Below, in pieces: positions 16,737 to 25,437 of a DNA stretch of 64,000 nucleotides (position 1 is its first letter; each line of letters starts with the position of its first letter). The notes beneath the pieces were generated by a model. That model had not been told where the DNA came from, searched no databases, and was given only the letters and a program-made list of their open reading frames with translations. The translations under genes and the position numbers were made by a program. The DNA comes from Fibrobacter sp. UBA4309. GTDB lineage: Bacteria > Fibrobacterota > Fibrobacteria > Fibrobacterales > Fibrobacteraceae. Location of the stretch: contig NZ_DGUN01000049.1 in the NCBI RefSeq assembly GCF_002395745.1, positions 180,689-244,688 on the forward strand, written 5' to 3'.

Positions 16737-17291
16737 ATGCTCCAGTTTTTCGATGTTACAAGAGATGCCCCCTGGTTTCCGCAGGTCAAGGCGCTGTATG
16801 AATCGGCGTTCCCGGCGAACGAGCGCATCCCGATAAAGCATTTGCTCGACGATAAAATCAAGCGGGAATTTTGGGCGTTTTTCGACAAGGAGGATGGTGC
16901 GAACGACGCGGTTTCTAGGTTCTGCGGGTTTTCAAATTCCATTTCACACGGGAGCATCACGAACATCGTCTATTTCGCCGTCGTGCCCGAACTGCGCAGC
17001 CGCGGATACGGCTCGCAAATTTTGCAGGCCATCCGCAGGCAACACCCCGACACGCGCATCGTCGTCGATATCGAAGTCGAAGAAGATTCCAAGGACGCCG
17101 AAGAACTCGAACGCAGGAACCGCCGCCGCGAATTTTACACCCGCAACGGCTTTGACTCCTCCCCCGTCGATTACGTCTGGCAAGGCGAACACTACCGGCT
17201 ACTCAGCGCAGGCGGCACTGTCAACGAAAAAGAATTCCGCGACTTCTGGAAAGAAATCCTGAAGAACGTCCCCGGAGCGAAATACCCGTAA
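16737..17291 (+). CDS. GNAT-family N-acetyltransferase
   Basis: 184 residues with a GNAT core. The acetyl-CoA-binding motif A is FAVVPELRSRGYGSQILQAI (about residues 81-100), and a following strand reads RIVVDIEVEED. The C-terminal FYTRNGF is the usual motif B. It is of the small-molecule acetyltransferase type; the acceptor is unknown. Monocistronic, with its own promoter and no visible Shine-Dalgarno. Confidence 0.85.
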   Translation: MLQFFDVTRDAPWFPQVKALYESAFPANERIPIKHLLDDKIKREFWAFFDKEDGANDAVSRFCGFSNSISHGSITNIVYFAVVPELRSRGYGSQILQAIRRQHPDTRIVVDIEVEEDSKDAEELERRNRRREFYTRNGFDSSPVDYVWQGEHYRLLSAGGTVNEKEFRDFWKEILKNVPGAKYP

Positions 17292-17298
17292 AAACTTA

Positions 17299-17313
17299 TA
17301 GGGGCTCTTTTTG
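17299..17313. repeat. 15-bp direct repeat, left copy
   Basis: TAGGGGCTCTTTTTG, identical to 18014-18028. The two copies bracket the Phd/ParE toxin-antitoxin pair. Confidence 0.85.
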
Positions 17314-17421
17314 AGCTGAGAAAAAAAATCCAAAACTAACGCCCGCCCCTGTTGCCTATCTAGCAACAAAAGACTATATTTAATACCAAATTCAGTCCGA
17401 TTTAAACAAGAAAGGCTCATC

Positions 17422-17697
17422 ATGAACCCGATAAAGAACATCAAGCCGATTTCATACATCAAGGCGAATGCCGCACAGGTTTTGGATCACGTATGCGAGT
17501 CACACTCGCCTTACGTGGTCACGCAGAACGGGGAGGCTCGCGGAGTCATCTTGGACGTTGAAACATTCCAGACCATGCAAGACGGGCTCAAGCTCTTCAA
17601 GTTGTTCGCGCAGAGCGAAACCGAAATCGCCAAAGGCGAAGTCGTTCCGCAAAAAGACCTTTTTGATTCCCTGGAGCGTGAACTGAATGCCAAGTAA
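17422..17697 (+). CDS. Phd/YefM-type antitoxin
   Basis: 91 residues of the Phd/YefM/RelB class. The N-terminal domain contains KPISYIKANAAQVLDHV and YVVTQNGEARGVILDVETF, the usual DNA-binding and dimerisation motifs; the C-terminus is acidic and would wrap the toxin. It overlaps the toxin gene by 11 nt. AAAGG before the ATG serves as ribosome-binding site, and a TATATTTA box lies at 17375. Confidence 0.9.
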   Translation: MNPIKNIKPISYIKANAAQVLDHVCESHSPYVVTQNGEARGVILDVETFQTMQDGLKLFKLFAQSETEIAKGEVVPQKDLFDSLERELNAK

Positions 17698-18016
17698 AAA
17701 ATTTCAGGTTATCTGGTCGAAATCGGCCGCATTCGACTTAAAATCCATCGTCACGTTCATCGCAAAAGACAGCCCCCAAAATGCCCGAGACGTCTTGGCA
17801 AGAATCAAACGCGAATGTAAAATGCTTGAGTCGTTCCCGAACCTGGGTAAAGTCCCTGCCGAACTCGAAGCCCTGCAAATAGGGGGCTACCGGGAATTAT
17901 CCATTTCACCCTGGCGGGTATTCTACAAGAAGCTCCTCAATCAGGTTTTCGTTGTCGCCGTCGTAGATTCCAGACGCGATCTAGAAGATGCGCTATGGAA
18001 CAGGCTAATGCGCTAG
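17687..18016 (+). CDS. ParE/RelE-superfamily toxin
   Basis: 109 residues: VIWSKSAAFDLKSIVTFIAKDSPQNA is the typical ParE N-terminal helix hairpin, followed by MLESFPNLGKVP, YRELSISPWRVFYK and a terminal VVDSRRD strand. It is either a gyrase poison (ParE) or a ribosome-dependent RNase (RelE); the sequence favours ParE. The stop codon lies in the right-hand copy of the 15-bp repeat that flanks this module. Confidence 0.9.
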   Translation: MPSKKFQVIWSKSAAFDLKSIVTFIAKDSPQNARDVLARIKRECKMLESFPNLGKVPAELEALQIGGYRELSISPWRVFYKKLLNQVFVVAVVDSRRDLEDALWNRLMR

Positions 18017-18028
18017 GGGCTCTTTTTG
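18014..18028. repeat. 15-bp direct repeat, right copy
   Basis: TAGGGGCTCTTTTTG, identical to 17299-17313. Its first three bases are the toxin stop codon. Confidence 0.85.
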
Positions 18029-18051
18029 TTATTATCTTTTCAAGGTCCCTG

Positions 18052-18978
18052 ATGAAGTGCGTCCTGAAAATATTCCTGTTTGCCCTGGTATTCGCGGGGT
18101 TTGCCTTTGCCGAAGCGCAAGACGGCGACGAGCCTTCGGTTTCCAAGTTCCGTGAACGGTTCTCGCTGCGTTTCTTGTGCGATTACAATTTCGTGGCTAT
18201 CTGGAATTCCGCCTACAACAACTCGATGCTCAATTCGAACCGCCCGGTCGATGTGGGCATCGGCGTCGGTTACGACAGTCTGTTTACCACATTCGGGATT
18301 TCGTGGGACGTGTCCGCCGATTTCAAGTACAGCCTCCCTTTTACCACTTCAAAAGAAAAATCGAACACCCAGGCTTTCGAGACGGGGCTTGACTTTTTCC
18401 CGGGAAACTGGTGGCTTGCGGCAAAGCTCCGCTTTTACAGCGGCTTTACCACGGAAGTCGAACGCGACGGCGAAAAGGAGCAGGAATTCATAGACCTCTG
18501 GTTTGCGGACATGTATTTCTCGATGCTCTGGATGGCGACTGCGAAAGGAAATTTCGCCCCCAGGAGTGCCTACTTTTTGGATCGCCGTCAAAAGAAATCT
18601 GCCGGGAGTTTGATTATCGGCGGGCGCCTGCAGCGAAACATTGCCGAAGACAACGACGGGGTTCTCGGCTACGAAAACGACAAGCGCGACATCACCTCCA
18701 TCTGGGGTGACGTCGGGTACACCTACACCTTCGTTTTCAGCAACGGGTATTTCTGGAACCTCTGGGGCGTTGTAGGCATCGCGTACGGCCGCGAACACGC
18801 AGACGACGGCAACCTGCTCTTACCCGAATCGGACATAAAGACCGCTTTTGGCTACATCGGCGAAAAATGGGCATGGAACATCGTTCTTAAAAGCGAGTAT
18901 TCTGCCATCGCGTTTGGCGAACACCTGGAACAAAAATACGTAGCGGCCTTCGAGATCCTTGTGGTGCGCAGGTTCTAG
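18052..18978 (+). CDS. DUF4421-like outer-membrane protein
   Basis: 308 residues. A signal peptide (MKCVLKIFLFALVFAGFAFA) is followed by alternating aromatic/hydrophobic strands typical of a beta-barrel, ending in an aromatic residue (VVRRF) as barrels usually do. The pattern around VDVGIGVGYDSLFTTFGISW fits DUF4421. The start at 18052 is chosen for the signal peptide; the longer frame overlaps the toxin gene. The function is unknown, probably an envelope porin or structural protein. Confidence 0.75.
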   Translation: MKCVLKIFLFALVFAGFAFAEAQDGDEPSVSKFRERFSLRFLCDYNFVAIWNSAYNNSMLNSNRPVDVGIGVGYDSLFTTFGISWDVSADFKYSLPFTTSKEKSNTQAFETGLDFFPGNWWLAAKLRFYSGFTTEVERDGEKEQEFIDLWFADMYFSMLWMATAKGNFAPRSAYFLDRRQKKSAGSLIIGGRLQRNIAEDNDGVLGYENDKRDITSIWGDVGYTYTFVFSNGYFWNLWGVVGIAYGREHADDGNLLLPESDIKTAFGYIGEKWAWNIVLKSEYSAIAFGEHLEQKYVAAFEILVVRRF

Positions 18979-19045
18979 CCGGCAAAAGTTTTCCAACCTC
19001 GATTTACTATTTTTTTGCATACTCTCATAACTTCAGGACCATTCT

Positions 19046-20152
19046 ATGCGTTTCTATGTGCCCACGGACATCTACGTTGAAAAGGACTGCGTGAAGAACC
19101 ACGCGAAAAACTTGCTTGCGATGGGGAAGCGCGCATTCATCATGACGGGCAAAACTTCCGCCAAGAAGAACGGTTCCTTGAACGATGTCACCGCCGTTCT
19201 GGATGCAGGCCACGTGCCGTACCAAGTTTTTGACCAGGTCGAAGAAAATCCGTCAACAGATACCGTGGGGAACGCCGCACAGCAGGCCCGCGAATTCGGC
19301 GCCGATTACATCATCGGCATCGGGGGCGGTTCCGCCATCGACGCAGCAAAAGCAGTTGCATTGCTCCTTGCAAACCCGAGTGTTGACGCAGACAACTTGC
19401 ACAAGGCTCCCGAAAAACCGCTAGGCCACATGCCCGTCGTCGCCGTTCCGACTACCTGCGGAACAGGTTCCGAAGCAACACCGGTCGCCATCATCACGAA
19501 CCACAAGATTCACCTGAGGAAGAGCATCCCGCACAAGATTTTCCCGGCACTCGCGCTTGTCGACGGCAAGTACCTCGCCTCGGCCAAGAAAACGCTAATC
19601 GTGAACACCGCGGTCGATGCGCTCGCCCACATGGTCGAAAGCATCCTGAACGTCTATTCCAATGCATTCAACCGCATGTGTCCCGAATACGGCCTCAAAC
19701 TCTGGGGCGAATTCAAGGACGCGCTTCTTTCCGACGCTCCCGTAAGCGAAAGTCTTTACGAAAAGCTCATGCTCACCTCGACTATCGCGGGCATGTCCAT
19801 CGCGCACACGAGTACCGCCGTACCGCACGGCATGAGCTACGACCTCACGCTGCATCAGGGCGTGCCGCACGGCCCAGCCGTCGGTTACTTTCTCGCTGCC
19901 TACGTGGAAGTCTGCGAAAAGAAAGTTCCCGAAGATGTCAGGTGCATCTTGGAACTCCTAGGCCTCAAAAGCACTGCCGATTTCGCCGCGATGCTCGACA
20001 AGCTCATCGGCAAATGCAAGGTTTCTCGCGAAATACGCGGCCAGTTCGCCGCCGCCATGAAGGTGAACCGCTCCAAGCTCGACCTCGTCCCGGGCGGAAT
20101 CACGCCCGAAGAAGTCGACTTTATTTACGACAAGTCCCTGATTACGGATTAG
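19046..20152 (+). CDS. Iron-containing alcohol dehydrogenase
   Basis: Group III (Fe-ADH) family, 368 residues. An NAD(P)-binding loop GIGGGSAIDAAK lies near residue 91. Metal ligands are expected in NTAVDALAHMVES and the two histidine motifs STAVPHGMSY and QGVPHGPAVG. It reduces aldehydes or oxidises alcohols in the cytoplasm; substrate class (butanol, 1,3-propanediol or other) cannot be set. It is a standalone gene whose upstream neighbour is an outer-membrane protein. Confidence 0.93.
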   Translation: MRFYVPTDIYVEKDCVKNHAKNLLAMGKRAFIMTGKTSAKKNGSLNDVTAVLDAGHVPYQVFDQVEENPSTDTVGNAAQQAREFGADYIIGIGGGSAIDAAKAVALLLANPSVDADNLHKAPEKPLGHMPVVAVPTTCGTGSEATPVAIITNHKIHLRKSIPHKIFPALALVDGKYLASAKKTLIVNTAVDALAHMVESILNVYSNAFNRMCPEYGLKLWGEFKDALLSDAPVSESLYEKLMLTSTIAGMSIAHTSTAVPHGMSYDLTLHQGVPHGPAVGYFLAAYVEVCEKKVPEDVRCILELLGLKSTADFAAMLDKLIGKCKVSREIRGQFAAAMKVNRSKLDLVPGGITPEEVDFIYDKSLITD

Positions 20153-20239
20153 CGCTCGACACTTTGCAGTTCAAGGCCGTTCCTGTTTCCGGCGTGATGG
20201 TGTTGTCCGGCAGACATAGCCATTTTTACAGTTTATCTT

Positions 20240-20845
20240 TTATTCTAAGTTTACCTGGTAACCGTCCCTGGCGACCGCAGCCAAGGCGAGCCGGATTATT
20301 TTCTTGGCATGTTCACGCGCACGGGACTTCAATTCTTCGTTATTTTCTTCTTCGTACTTTTTCTGTTCGGCGACAAAGAACTGCTTGAAGTCCTCGAACT
20401 TGATGTCGTTGAACCAGCCCTGTTTTTCCCATAGGACCTGGATACTCTCGAAATCGATACTGTGGCTCAGGATCTTCGGTTCGGGCAGCGAAACGGAAAT
20501 CGTCTTCGTGACGGGTTCGACAAGGACCTTGACTTCCTTCAGGTCGTAGCCCAGCTTGACATCGCCCTGATATATCAGCATGAATTCCTTGATAGACTTG
20601 TTGATGCGCCAATCGGGCATGTATTCCAGGAGTTTCTTGGCATCCTGGTAATTCGCATTCTTGCGGTAGTGGTGATGGAGTGTCGCCAGTTCGGAAATTT
20701 CCCTAATCTGGTTTTCTACAAACGCGCTCGTAATTTGCGGCCCATCGGGTTCGGCAGGTTCCAGCTTTTTCATGACATAGACGGTCATAGCCACCGTCAC
20801 ACACAGGAGAACGACGAGAGCCGCGATTCTCAATGTCCATTTCAT
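20240..20845 (-). CDS. Membrane-anchored DUF4230-like protein
   Basis: 201 residues: one N-terminal membrane helix (TLRIAALVVLLCVTVAMTVYV) and an extracytoplasmic domain with the DUF4230-like pattern ENQIREISELATLHHHYRKN and a strand pair VKVLVEPVTKTISVSLPEP. The tail is lysine/glutamate-rich. The ATG at 20845 has a consensus Shine-Dalgarno AAGGAGG, which fixes the start. The function is unknown. Convergent with the alcohol dehydrogenase. Confidence 0.75.
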   Translation of the reverse strand: MKWTLRIAALVVLLCVTVAMTVYVMKKLEPAEPDGPQITSAFVENQIREISELATLHHHYRKNANYQDAKKLLEYMPDWRINKSIKEFMLIYQGDVKLGYDLKEVKVLVEPVTKTISVSLPEPKILSHSIDFESIQVLWEKQGWFNDIKFEDFKQFFVAEQKKYEEENNEELKSRAREHAKKIIRLALAAVARDGYQVNLE

Positions 20846-20935
20846 TGCCAACCTCCTTTGGGTTTCCGCCACCTTGATAGTACAACCTCATAAAATAAAG
20901 TATATTATTTCATACACTTTGTACAGAGGTTTTTT

Positions 20936-21595
20936 ATGAGCGAAAGCAACGTAAACGATGTCGAAAAGACCTGGCTGAAAAGAATTCGCGCCTTTATCGG
21001 AATCCTAGGAATGATTCTCCCCTGGCTATCCCTACTCGGAGCCGCTCTCGTAGCCAAAACGAGCAGTTTTCCGGACGAATTCTGGCAGAACCTGTCCATC
21101 TCGGCGACCTACTACATAACGCCACCGCTGGTCGGCGTCCTCACGACAGCAGCTATTATTCTGATGTGCTACAAGGGTTACGACTGGCGCGACAACCTCG
21201 TCACGACCCTTTCCGGCATATTCGGGGCAATGATCGTCCTTTTCCCGTGCAAATGCGCCATATCGGGAGACCTAGTCGGTTTTTTCCAACTACCCGTAAA
21301 CGTTTCGCATATAATCCATTGCGTCTCCGCGGTGATGTTCTTTGTCCTCCTATCGGTCAACAGCATGTTCCTGTTCACGCTCGGCAAGAGCGACACCAAG
21401 AACAAGAAGATCAAGAACATTATTTTTAGGGTTTGTGCGGTAGGTATGCTTTGCGCACTGATTCTAGTCCTTCCGTGTTTTGAACGCATCTCCGCACACA
21501 CCTTTATTGGCGAAGCTGTCGCACTCACGTTCTTTGCCGTGAGCTGGCTTGTTAAAAGTGAAATATTCGGATTCCTGTCCGATGACGGCAAATAA
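20936..21595 (+). CDS. Six-helix membrane protein of unknown function
   Basis: 219 residues with about six predicted membrane helices (around residues 20-40, 58-78, 87-104, 122-146, 160-180 and 188-207). Between helices 3 and 4 is a cysteine-containing segment PCKCAISGDLVGF. The gene follows AGAGG with good spacing. It ends 17 nt before the glycosyltransferase gene, so the two may be co-transcribed. I do not recognise the family with certainty. Confidence 0.75.
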   Translation: MSESNVNDVEKTWLKRIRAFIGILGMILPWLSLLGAALVAKTSSFPDEFWQNLSISATYYITPPLVGVLTTAAIILMCYKGYDWRDNLVTTLSGIFGAMIVLFPCKCAISGDLVGFFQLPVNVSHIIHCVSAVMFFVLLSVNSMFLFTLGKSDTKNKKIKNIIFRVCAVGMLCALILVLPCFERISAHTFIGEAVALTFFAVSWLVKSEIFGFLSDDGK

Positions 21596-21612
21596 ATTTT
21601 AAATTTCGTTAC

Positions 21613-22674
21613 ATGACCAAACCACACGTCATCTATCACCCCTACGACATGGCGCAATCCGACTGGGTCCGGTGCATATTGCCCCTGATGCAGTTCATGT
21701 GCCCGAACGCATTCCAGGTATCGCCCTCTATCACGCGCATGCCCTGCACAAGCAAGGACGCACTCAAAAAGACGCGTTCCGTCATCATGCAGAAACCAAA
21801 CGCTCCCGGCAGGGCTGAACTGGCCGTGATGTATTCCAAGATCAAGAAGGAATGCGGATTCAAGCTGGTAACCGACATCGACGACCTGATGTGGGATCTC
21901 TCGCCTATCATCGCGAGCTACGCAAAGAACATTCCGAACCACGACCAGATGATGCTCAACAGCCTCAAGCAGATGCTCCCGCTTTTCGATACCGTCGTGT
22001 GTTCCACTAGGTACCTGGCCAGCAGAATCAAGTCGGATATCGGCATAAACGCCGTCGTGATGCCGAACGGGGTTTCCAAGTCCCTGTTCGGACCTCACCG
22101 GACAAACGTCCCGTTCAGCGGCAAGCCGAAAGTCATGTATGCAGGAAATCTCGGCCACTTCGTCGACGGAAACCTGGGCGACCTGGAAGGTCCCTGGGCC
22201 AAGTGGATCCGTAGACATGTCGAAGACGGCAGCATCGAATTTTCCATGTTCGGACAGCCGGACTTCTTGAAAGGGCTCGAAGACAAGTACACGAACATTC
22301 CCTACACCAGCGTTTCCGCATTTCCCGCCATCGCGGCAAGCTACCGGCCGGACTTCTACCTGGCCCCGCTCGCCAACAACAACTTCAACAAGGCGAAAAG
22401 CGACCTCAAGCTCAAGGAAGCCGCAGCACTCGGGGCCGTGTTCATCGGGAGCAATTTCGCTGGAAGCCCCTACAGCTACGCGCCCAAGGAACAGCTCATG
22501 CCGCAATCCGGTACCGACGAGGAACTGGACGCGCTATTCGACAAGCTCTGCGAGCCGGACGGATTCATGCAGGCCATAAGCTGGCAATACCAGGCCATGG
22601 AAGAAAAGCACTGGCTGTACGAAGACCCGGAATACCAGAAGAAGTTCATCGCGACATACTGCAGCGAAGCATAG
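21613..22674 (+). CDS. Glycosyltransferase (GT-B type)
   Basis: 353 residues resembling GT1/GT4 glycosyltransferases. An N-terminal half with KLVTDIDDLMWDL and a linker VMPNGVSKSLFG (the NGV motif common in GT4) precede a C-terminal donor-binding half containing KPKVMYAGNLGHF and, near residue 265, KAKSDLKLKEAAALGAVFIGS, which holds the conserved E-A-A-G pattern. It is probably cytoplasmic, building a surface glycan; donor and acceptor are unknown. It may be co-transcribed with the preceding membrane protein. Confidence 0.8.
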   Translation: MTKPHVIYHPYDMAQSDWVRCILPLMQFMCPNAFQVSPSITRMPCTSKDALKKTRSVIMQKPNAPGRAELAVMYSKIKKECGFKLVTDIDDLMWDLSPIIASYAKNIPNHDQMMLNSLKQMLPLFDTVVCSTRYLASRIKSDIGINAVVMPNGVSKSLFGPHRTNVPFSGKPKVMYAGNLGHFVDGNLGDLEGPWAKWIRRHVEDGSIEFSMFGQPDFLKGLEDKYTNIPYTSVSAFPAIAASYRPDFYLAPLANNNFNKAKSDLKLKEAAALGAVFIGSNFAGSPYSYAPKEQLMPQSGTDEELDALFDKLCEPDGFMQAISWQYQAMEEKHWLYEDPEYQKKFIATYCSEA

Positions 22675-22701
22675 CTCCTGCGACATTGTCCGCAGCGGAA
22701 A

Positions 22702-24114
22702 CTACACGTCCATCACGTGGCGGCGCCACTTGCCGCTTTTCCACCGCATCCAGAAAATTATCGGGGCTGTCCCGTACACGGCAACGATGGCAATCCAGGC
22801 GTAATGCGCCGGCAGGTGGAACACGTATGCGACTACGTACAATGCACCCGCAACACACCAGTTCATTATAGCGCAGGTGAACATCACCCACACCGTATCG
22901 CCCGCGCCGCGCAAAGCCCCCGCATACACCACGAGCAGCACTTCCACGAATATGTAGACAGTCGCAATCCGCAGCATGAATATGCTCATGGGCCGTGCCG
23001 CATCGAAAATCGCAACTGCGTCGGCAGCCGCTTCCGCCACATCGGGCTTGAAGATATCCGTCAACACACCCGGTAAAAACACGAAGAAAATTCCCATGAT
23101 AAGCGAGTAACCCCACCCGAGCTTGAGCCCCGAGTAAGTGGAGCGGCTCGCGGCAGCGCCATCCCTTGCCCCCACATAGCGCCCCACCAGGCTAGTAGAC
23201 GCAATTTCCAATCCCATCAGGGGCACGTACGCCACCATGTCCCAGTTGAACATAATCGAAGATGCCGTTGCCGCCTCGGGCCCGAGCGCGTGGAACATGA
23301 GGATAAGCATCTGGAACGCACTCATATTCAGGAACATCTCGACACCCGACGGTATGCCCTTACGCAAAAGTTCGCGGGTAAGCGAGCCGTTAAACGCAAA
23401 CGACTTGCGGGAACCGAACCGAGCGTCACAATCGCGCCCGAAAAACTTCACGAACAAGATGACGGTCGAAACGAGATTCCCGATGAGAGTCCCGTACGCG
23501 GCACCCGCCACGCCCAGCGCGGGGATTGGCCCCAGGCCGTATATCAGCACAAAATTGCAGGCCACGTTCACGATCATGCCCACGAACGCGGCCTTCATCA
23601 CAATCTTGGTCTCACCGATGCCGCTAAAGAAGCACGGCGCCGCATTGCGCACCAGGTTTATGACCCCGCCGAACATCAGTATGTTGAAATATGTCTTCTG
23701 GTATTCCAGCTGGTCGGCAGGCAGGTGTTCGAGACCGAAAACGAAATGGCCCAAGGGAATCGTCAGGTACAAAATCGGCACGCTCACAAGCGAAACATAC
23801 AGGGCCTGCATAAAGACGCGGGCGCAATCGGCCTTCTTCTTTGCACCCAGGCGTTGCGCCACCATCGCGGTCGTGTAGCTGATGGCGCCGGTAAAGAACG
23901 TCGTGAGAGCAAGCTGTACAGCGCCCGCACCAAGCGCGGCATTCATCTCGGCGGGTCCGAGCTTCGAGAGGAACAGACGGTCGATAAACGTCATGAAGGT
24001 ATCGAAAGACATCGACAGAAGCATCGGGAGCGCCACCACGAGCACATCCTTCACATCTCCGTTTTTCTTGAATTTTGACGGCCTGTAGAACTTATCGAGT
24101 ATCGCGTCGACCAT
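22702..24114 (-). CDS. MATE-family efflux transporter
   Basis: 470 residues with twelve hydrophobic helices in two repeats, of the DinF/NorM class. Visible marks are LPMLLSMSFDTFMTFIDRLFLS in the first helix pair, FFTGAISYTTAMVAQRLGAKKK and the second-half counterpart GLEIASTSLVGRYVGARDG. It exports drugs or metabolites using Na+ or H+. I prefer the ATG at 24114 to a TTG at 24126; a TATATTTG box lies 9 nt before it and no Shine-Dalgarno is seen. Confidence 0.93.
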   Translation of the reverse strand: MVDAILDKFYRPSKFKKNGDVKDVLVVALPMLLSMSFDTFMTFIDRLFLSKLGPAEMNAALGAGAVQLALTTFFTGAISYTTAMVAQRLGAKKKADCARVFMQALYVSLVSVPILYLTIPLGHFVFGLEHLPADQLEYQKTYFNILMFGGVINLVRNAAPCFFSGIGETKIVMKAAFVGMIVNVACNFVLIYGLGPIPALGVAGAAYGTLIGNLVSTVILFVKFFGRDCDARFGSRKSFAFNGSLTRELLRKGIPSGVEMFLNMSAFQMLILMFHALGPEAATASSIMFNWDMVAYVPLMGLEIASTSLVGRYVGARDGAAASRSTYSGLKLGWGYSLIMGIFFVFLPGVLTDIFKPDVAEAAADAVAIFDAARPMSIFMLRIATVYIFVEVLLVVYAGALRGAGDTVWVMFTCAIMNWCVAGALYVVAYVFHLPAHYAWIAIVAVYGTAPIIFWMRWKSGKWRRHVMDV

Positions 24115-24149
24115 ATTGGGCGACAAATATAGAAAAAAAGACTAAAAAA

Positions 24150-25313
24150 TCAACGTTTGAGTTTTTTGAGGTTTTCGAGGCGGTTCAGCGCATCGTTTAG
24201 CGTTTCATCTTTTTTCGCAAAATGGAGACGCACCAGATGATTTATCGGTTCGCGAAAAAAGCTGGAGCCAGGCACCGCGGCAACGCCCACTTTTTGCGCC
24301 ATGTCGATGCAGAACTGTTCATCCCCATCATAGCCGAATTCGGAGATGTCAATTAGGACAAAGTAAGCTCCTTGCGGTTCAGTAAAGCGAAGTCCCAGGT
24401 TCCGCAAACCGCTTGTAAACAACTGCTTCATGTGCGTGTAGTGCGCCTGAAGGTCCGCGTAGTACGAATCGTCAAAGCGGAGCGCCGTCACGGCGGCTTC
24501 CATGAGCGGGGCGGCGGCGCCGACCGTCAAAAAGTCGTGGACTTTCTTGACGCGGTCCATGACAGGTTCCGCGGCAAGCACGTATCCGAGACGCCAGCCG
24601 GTAATCGAATAAGTCTTGCTCAGGCTGCTGCACTCGATGGTGCGTTCGAACATCCCCGGGAGCGTCGAGATATACGTGTGACGGTGAGGCGCGTAGATGA
24701 TATGCTCGTACACTTCGTCCGTAATCACGTACAGGTCGTACTTCACCGCCAGGGAGGCAATCACCGAGAGTTCCTCGCGGGTAAAGACCTTCCCGCTCGG
24801 ATTCGCGGGGTTGCACAGCACGAGAGCCTTCACGCCCGGCTGCTTCATGGCGCTTTCCAAAACGTCGGCATCGAAGCTCAAGTCCACCGGGGATAGCGGC
24901 ACGTAAACCGGAGTCGCACCGCAGAGGATCGTGTCGGCGGAGTAGTTCTCGTAGAACGGCGAGAACAGCACGACCTTGTCGCCAGGGTTGCAGACGGACA
25001 TCATGGAGGCCATCATCGCCTCGGTACTGCCGCAGGTGATGACGATTTCTTTTTGCGGGTCGTAGCGCAATCCGCTAAAATGGAACTGCTTGTCGCTCAG
25101 CGCCTCGCGGAAATTCTGCGCACCGAACGTAATCGCATACTGGTGCGGACCCACGGGGGCGATTTCTGCCAGCCGCCTCGTCAGCGACTCCGGAGGGTCG
25201 AAATCCGGGAATCCCTGCGAAAGGTTTATCGCCCCGCAGGCGTTCGCTATGCGGGTCATTCTGCGGATAACGGAATCGGTAAAGGTCTCTGTGCGCTGGC
25301 TTAGGGGTTTCAT
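24150..25313 (-). CDS. Class I/II pyridoxal-phosphate aminotransferase
   Basis: 387 residues. The PLP lysine lies in SSLSKTYSITGWRLGY, and family features include INLSQGFPDFD at the N-terminus, CNPANPSGKVF and TDEVYEHIIY. It is most like methionine or kynurenine-type (YbdL/MtnE) and aspartate aminotransferases; the exact amino donor cannot be set. The start is the ATG at 25313, where TAAATTTG ends 6 nt upstream. It is divergent from ffh across a 39-bp tandem repeat. Confidence 0.92.
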   Translation of the reverse strand: MKPLSQRTETFTDSVIRRMTRIANACGAINLSQGFPDFDPPESLTRRLAEIAPVGPHQYAITFGAQNFREALSDKQFHFSGLRYDPQKEIVITCGSTEAMMASMMSVCNPGDKVVLFSPFYENYSADTILCGATPVYVPLSPVDLSFDADVLESAMKQPGVKALVLCNPANPSGKVFTREELSVIASLAVKYDLYVITDEVYEHIIYAPHRHTYISTLPGMFERTIECSSLSKTYSITGWRLGYVLAAEPVMDRVKKVHDFLTVGAAAPLMEAAVTALRFDDSYYADLQAHYTHMKQLFTSGLRNLGLRFTEPQGAYFVLIDISEFGYDGDEQFCIDMAQKVGVAAVPGSSFFREPINHLVRLHFAKKDETLNDALNRLENLKKLKR

Positions 25314-25324
25314 GGCAGGCAAAT

Positions 25325-25402
25325 TTAGCATTTATACCGGCAACTCTATCGTCTTTCGTCTAATTAGCATTTATACCGGCAACCCTATCGTCTTTCGTCT
25401 AT
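25325..25402. repeat. 39-bp tandem duplication with GACGAAA-type heptamers
   Basis: Two adjacent copies (25325-25363 and 25364-25402) beginning TTAGCATTTATACCGGCAA and ending CGTCTTTCGTCTA, differing at one internal base. A further CGTCTTTCGTCTAAT follows. The upstream edge carries the promoter box of the aminotransferase gene, and ffh starts 36 nt beyond. Confidence 0.85.
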
Positions 25403-25421
25403 CGTCTTTCGTCTAATATTC

Positions 25422-25429
25422 TATATTTG
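25422..25429 (+). promoter_or_regulatory. TAnnTTTG box of ffh
   Basis: TATATTTG ends 8 nt before the ffh ATG and no Shine-Dalgarno is present, which predicts a leaderless mRNA. The same arrangement occurs at cysE, coaX, trpS, fliB and other genes. Confidence 0.6.
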
Positions 25430-25437
25430 CGCTCACT

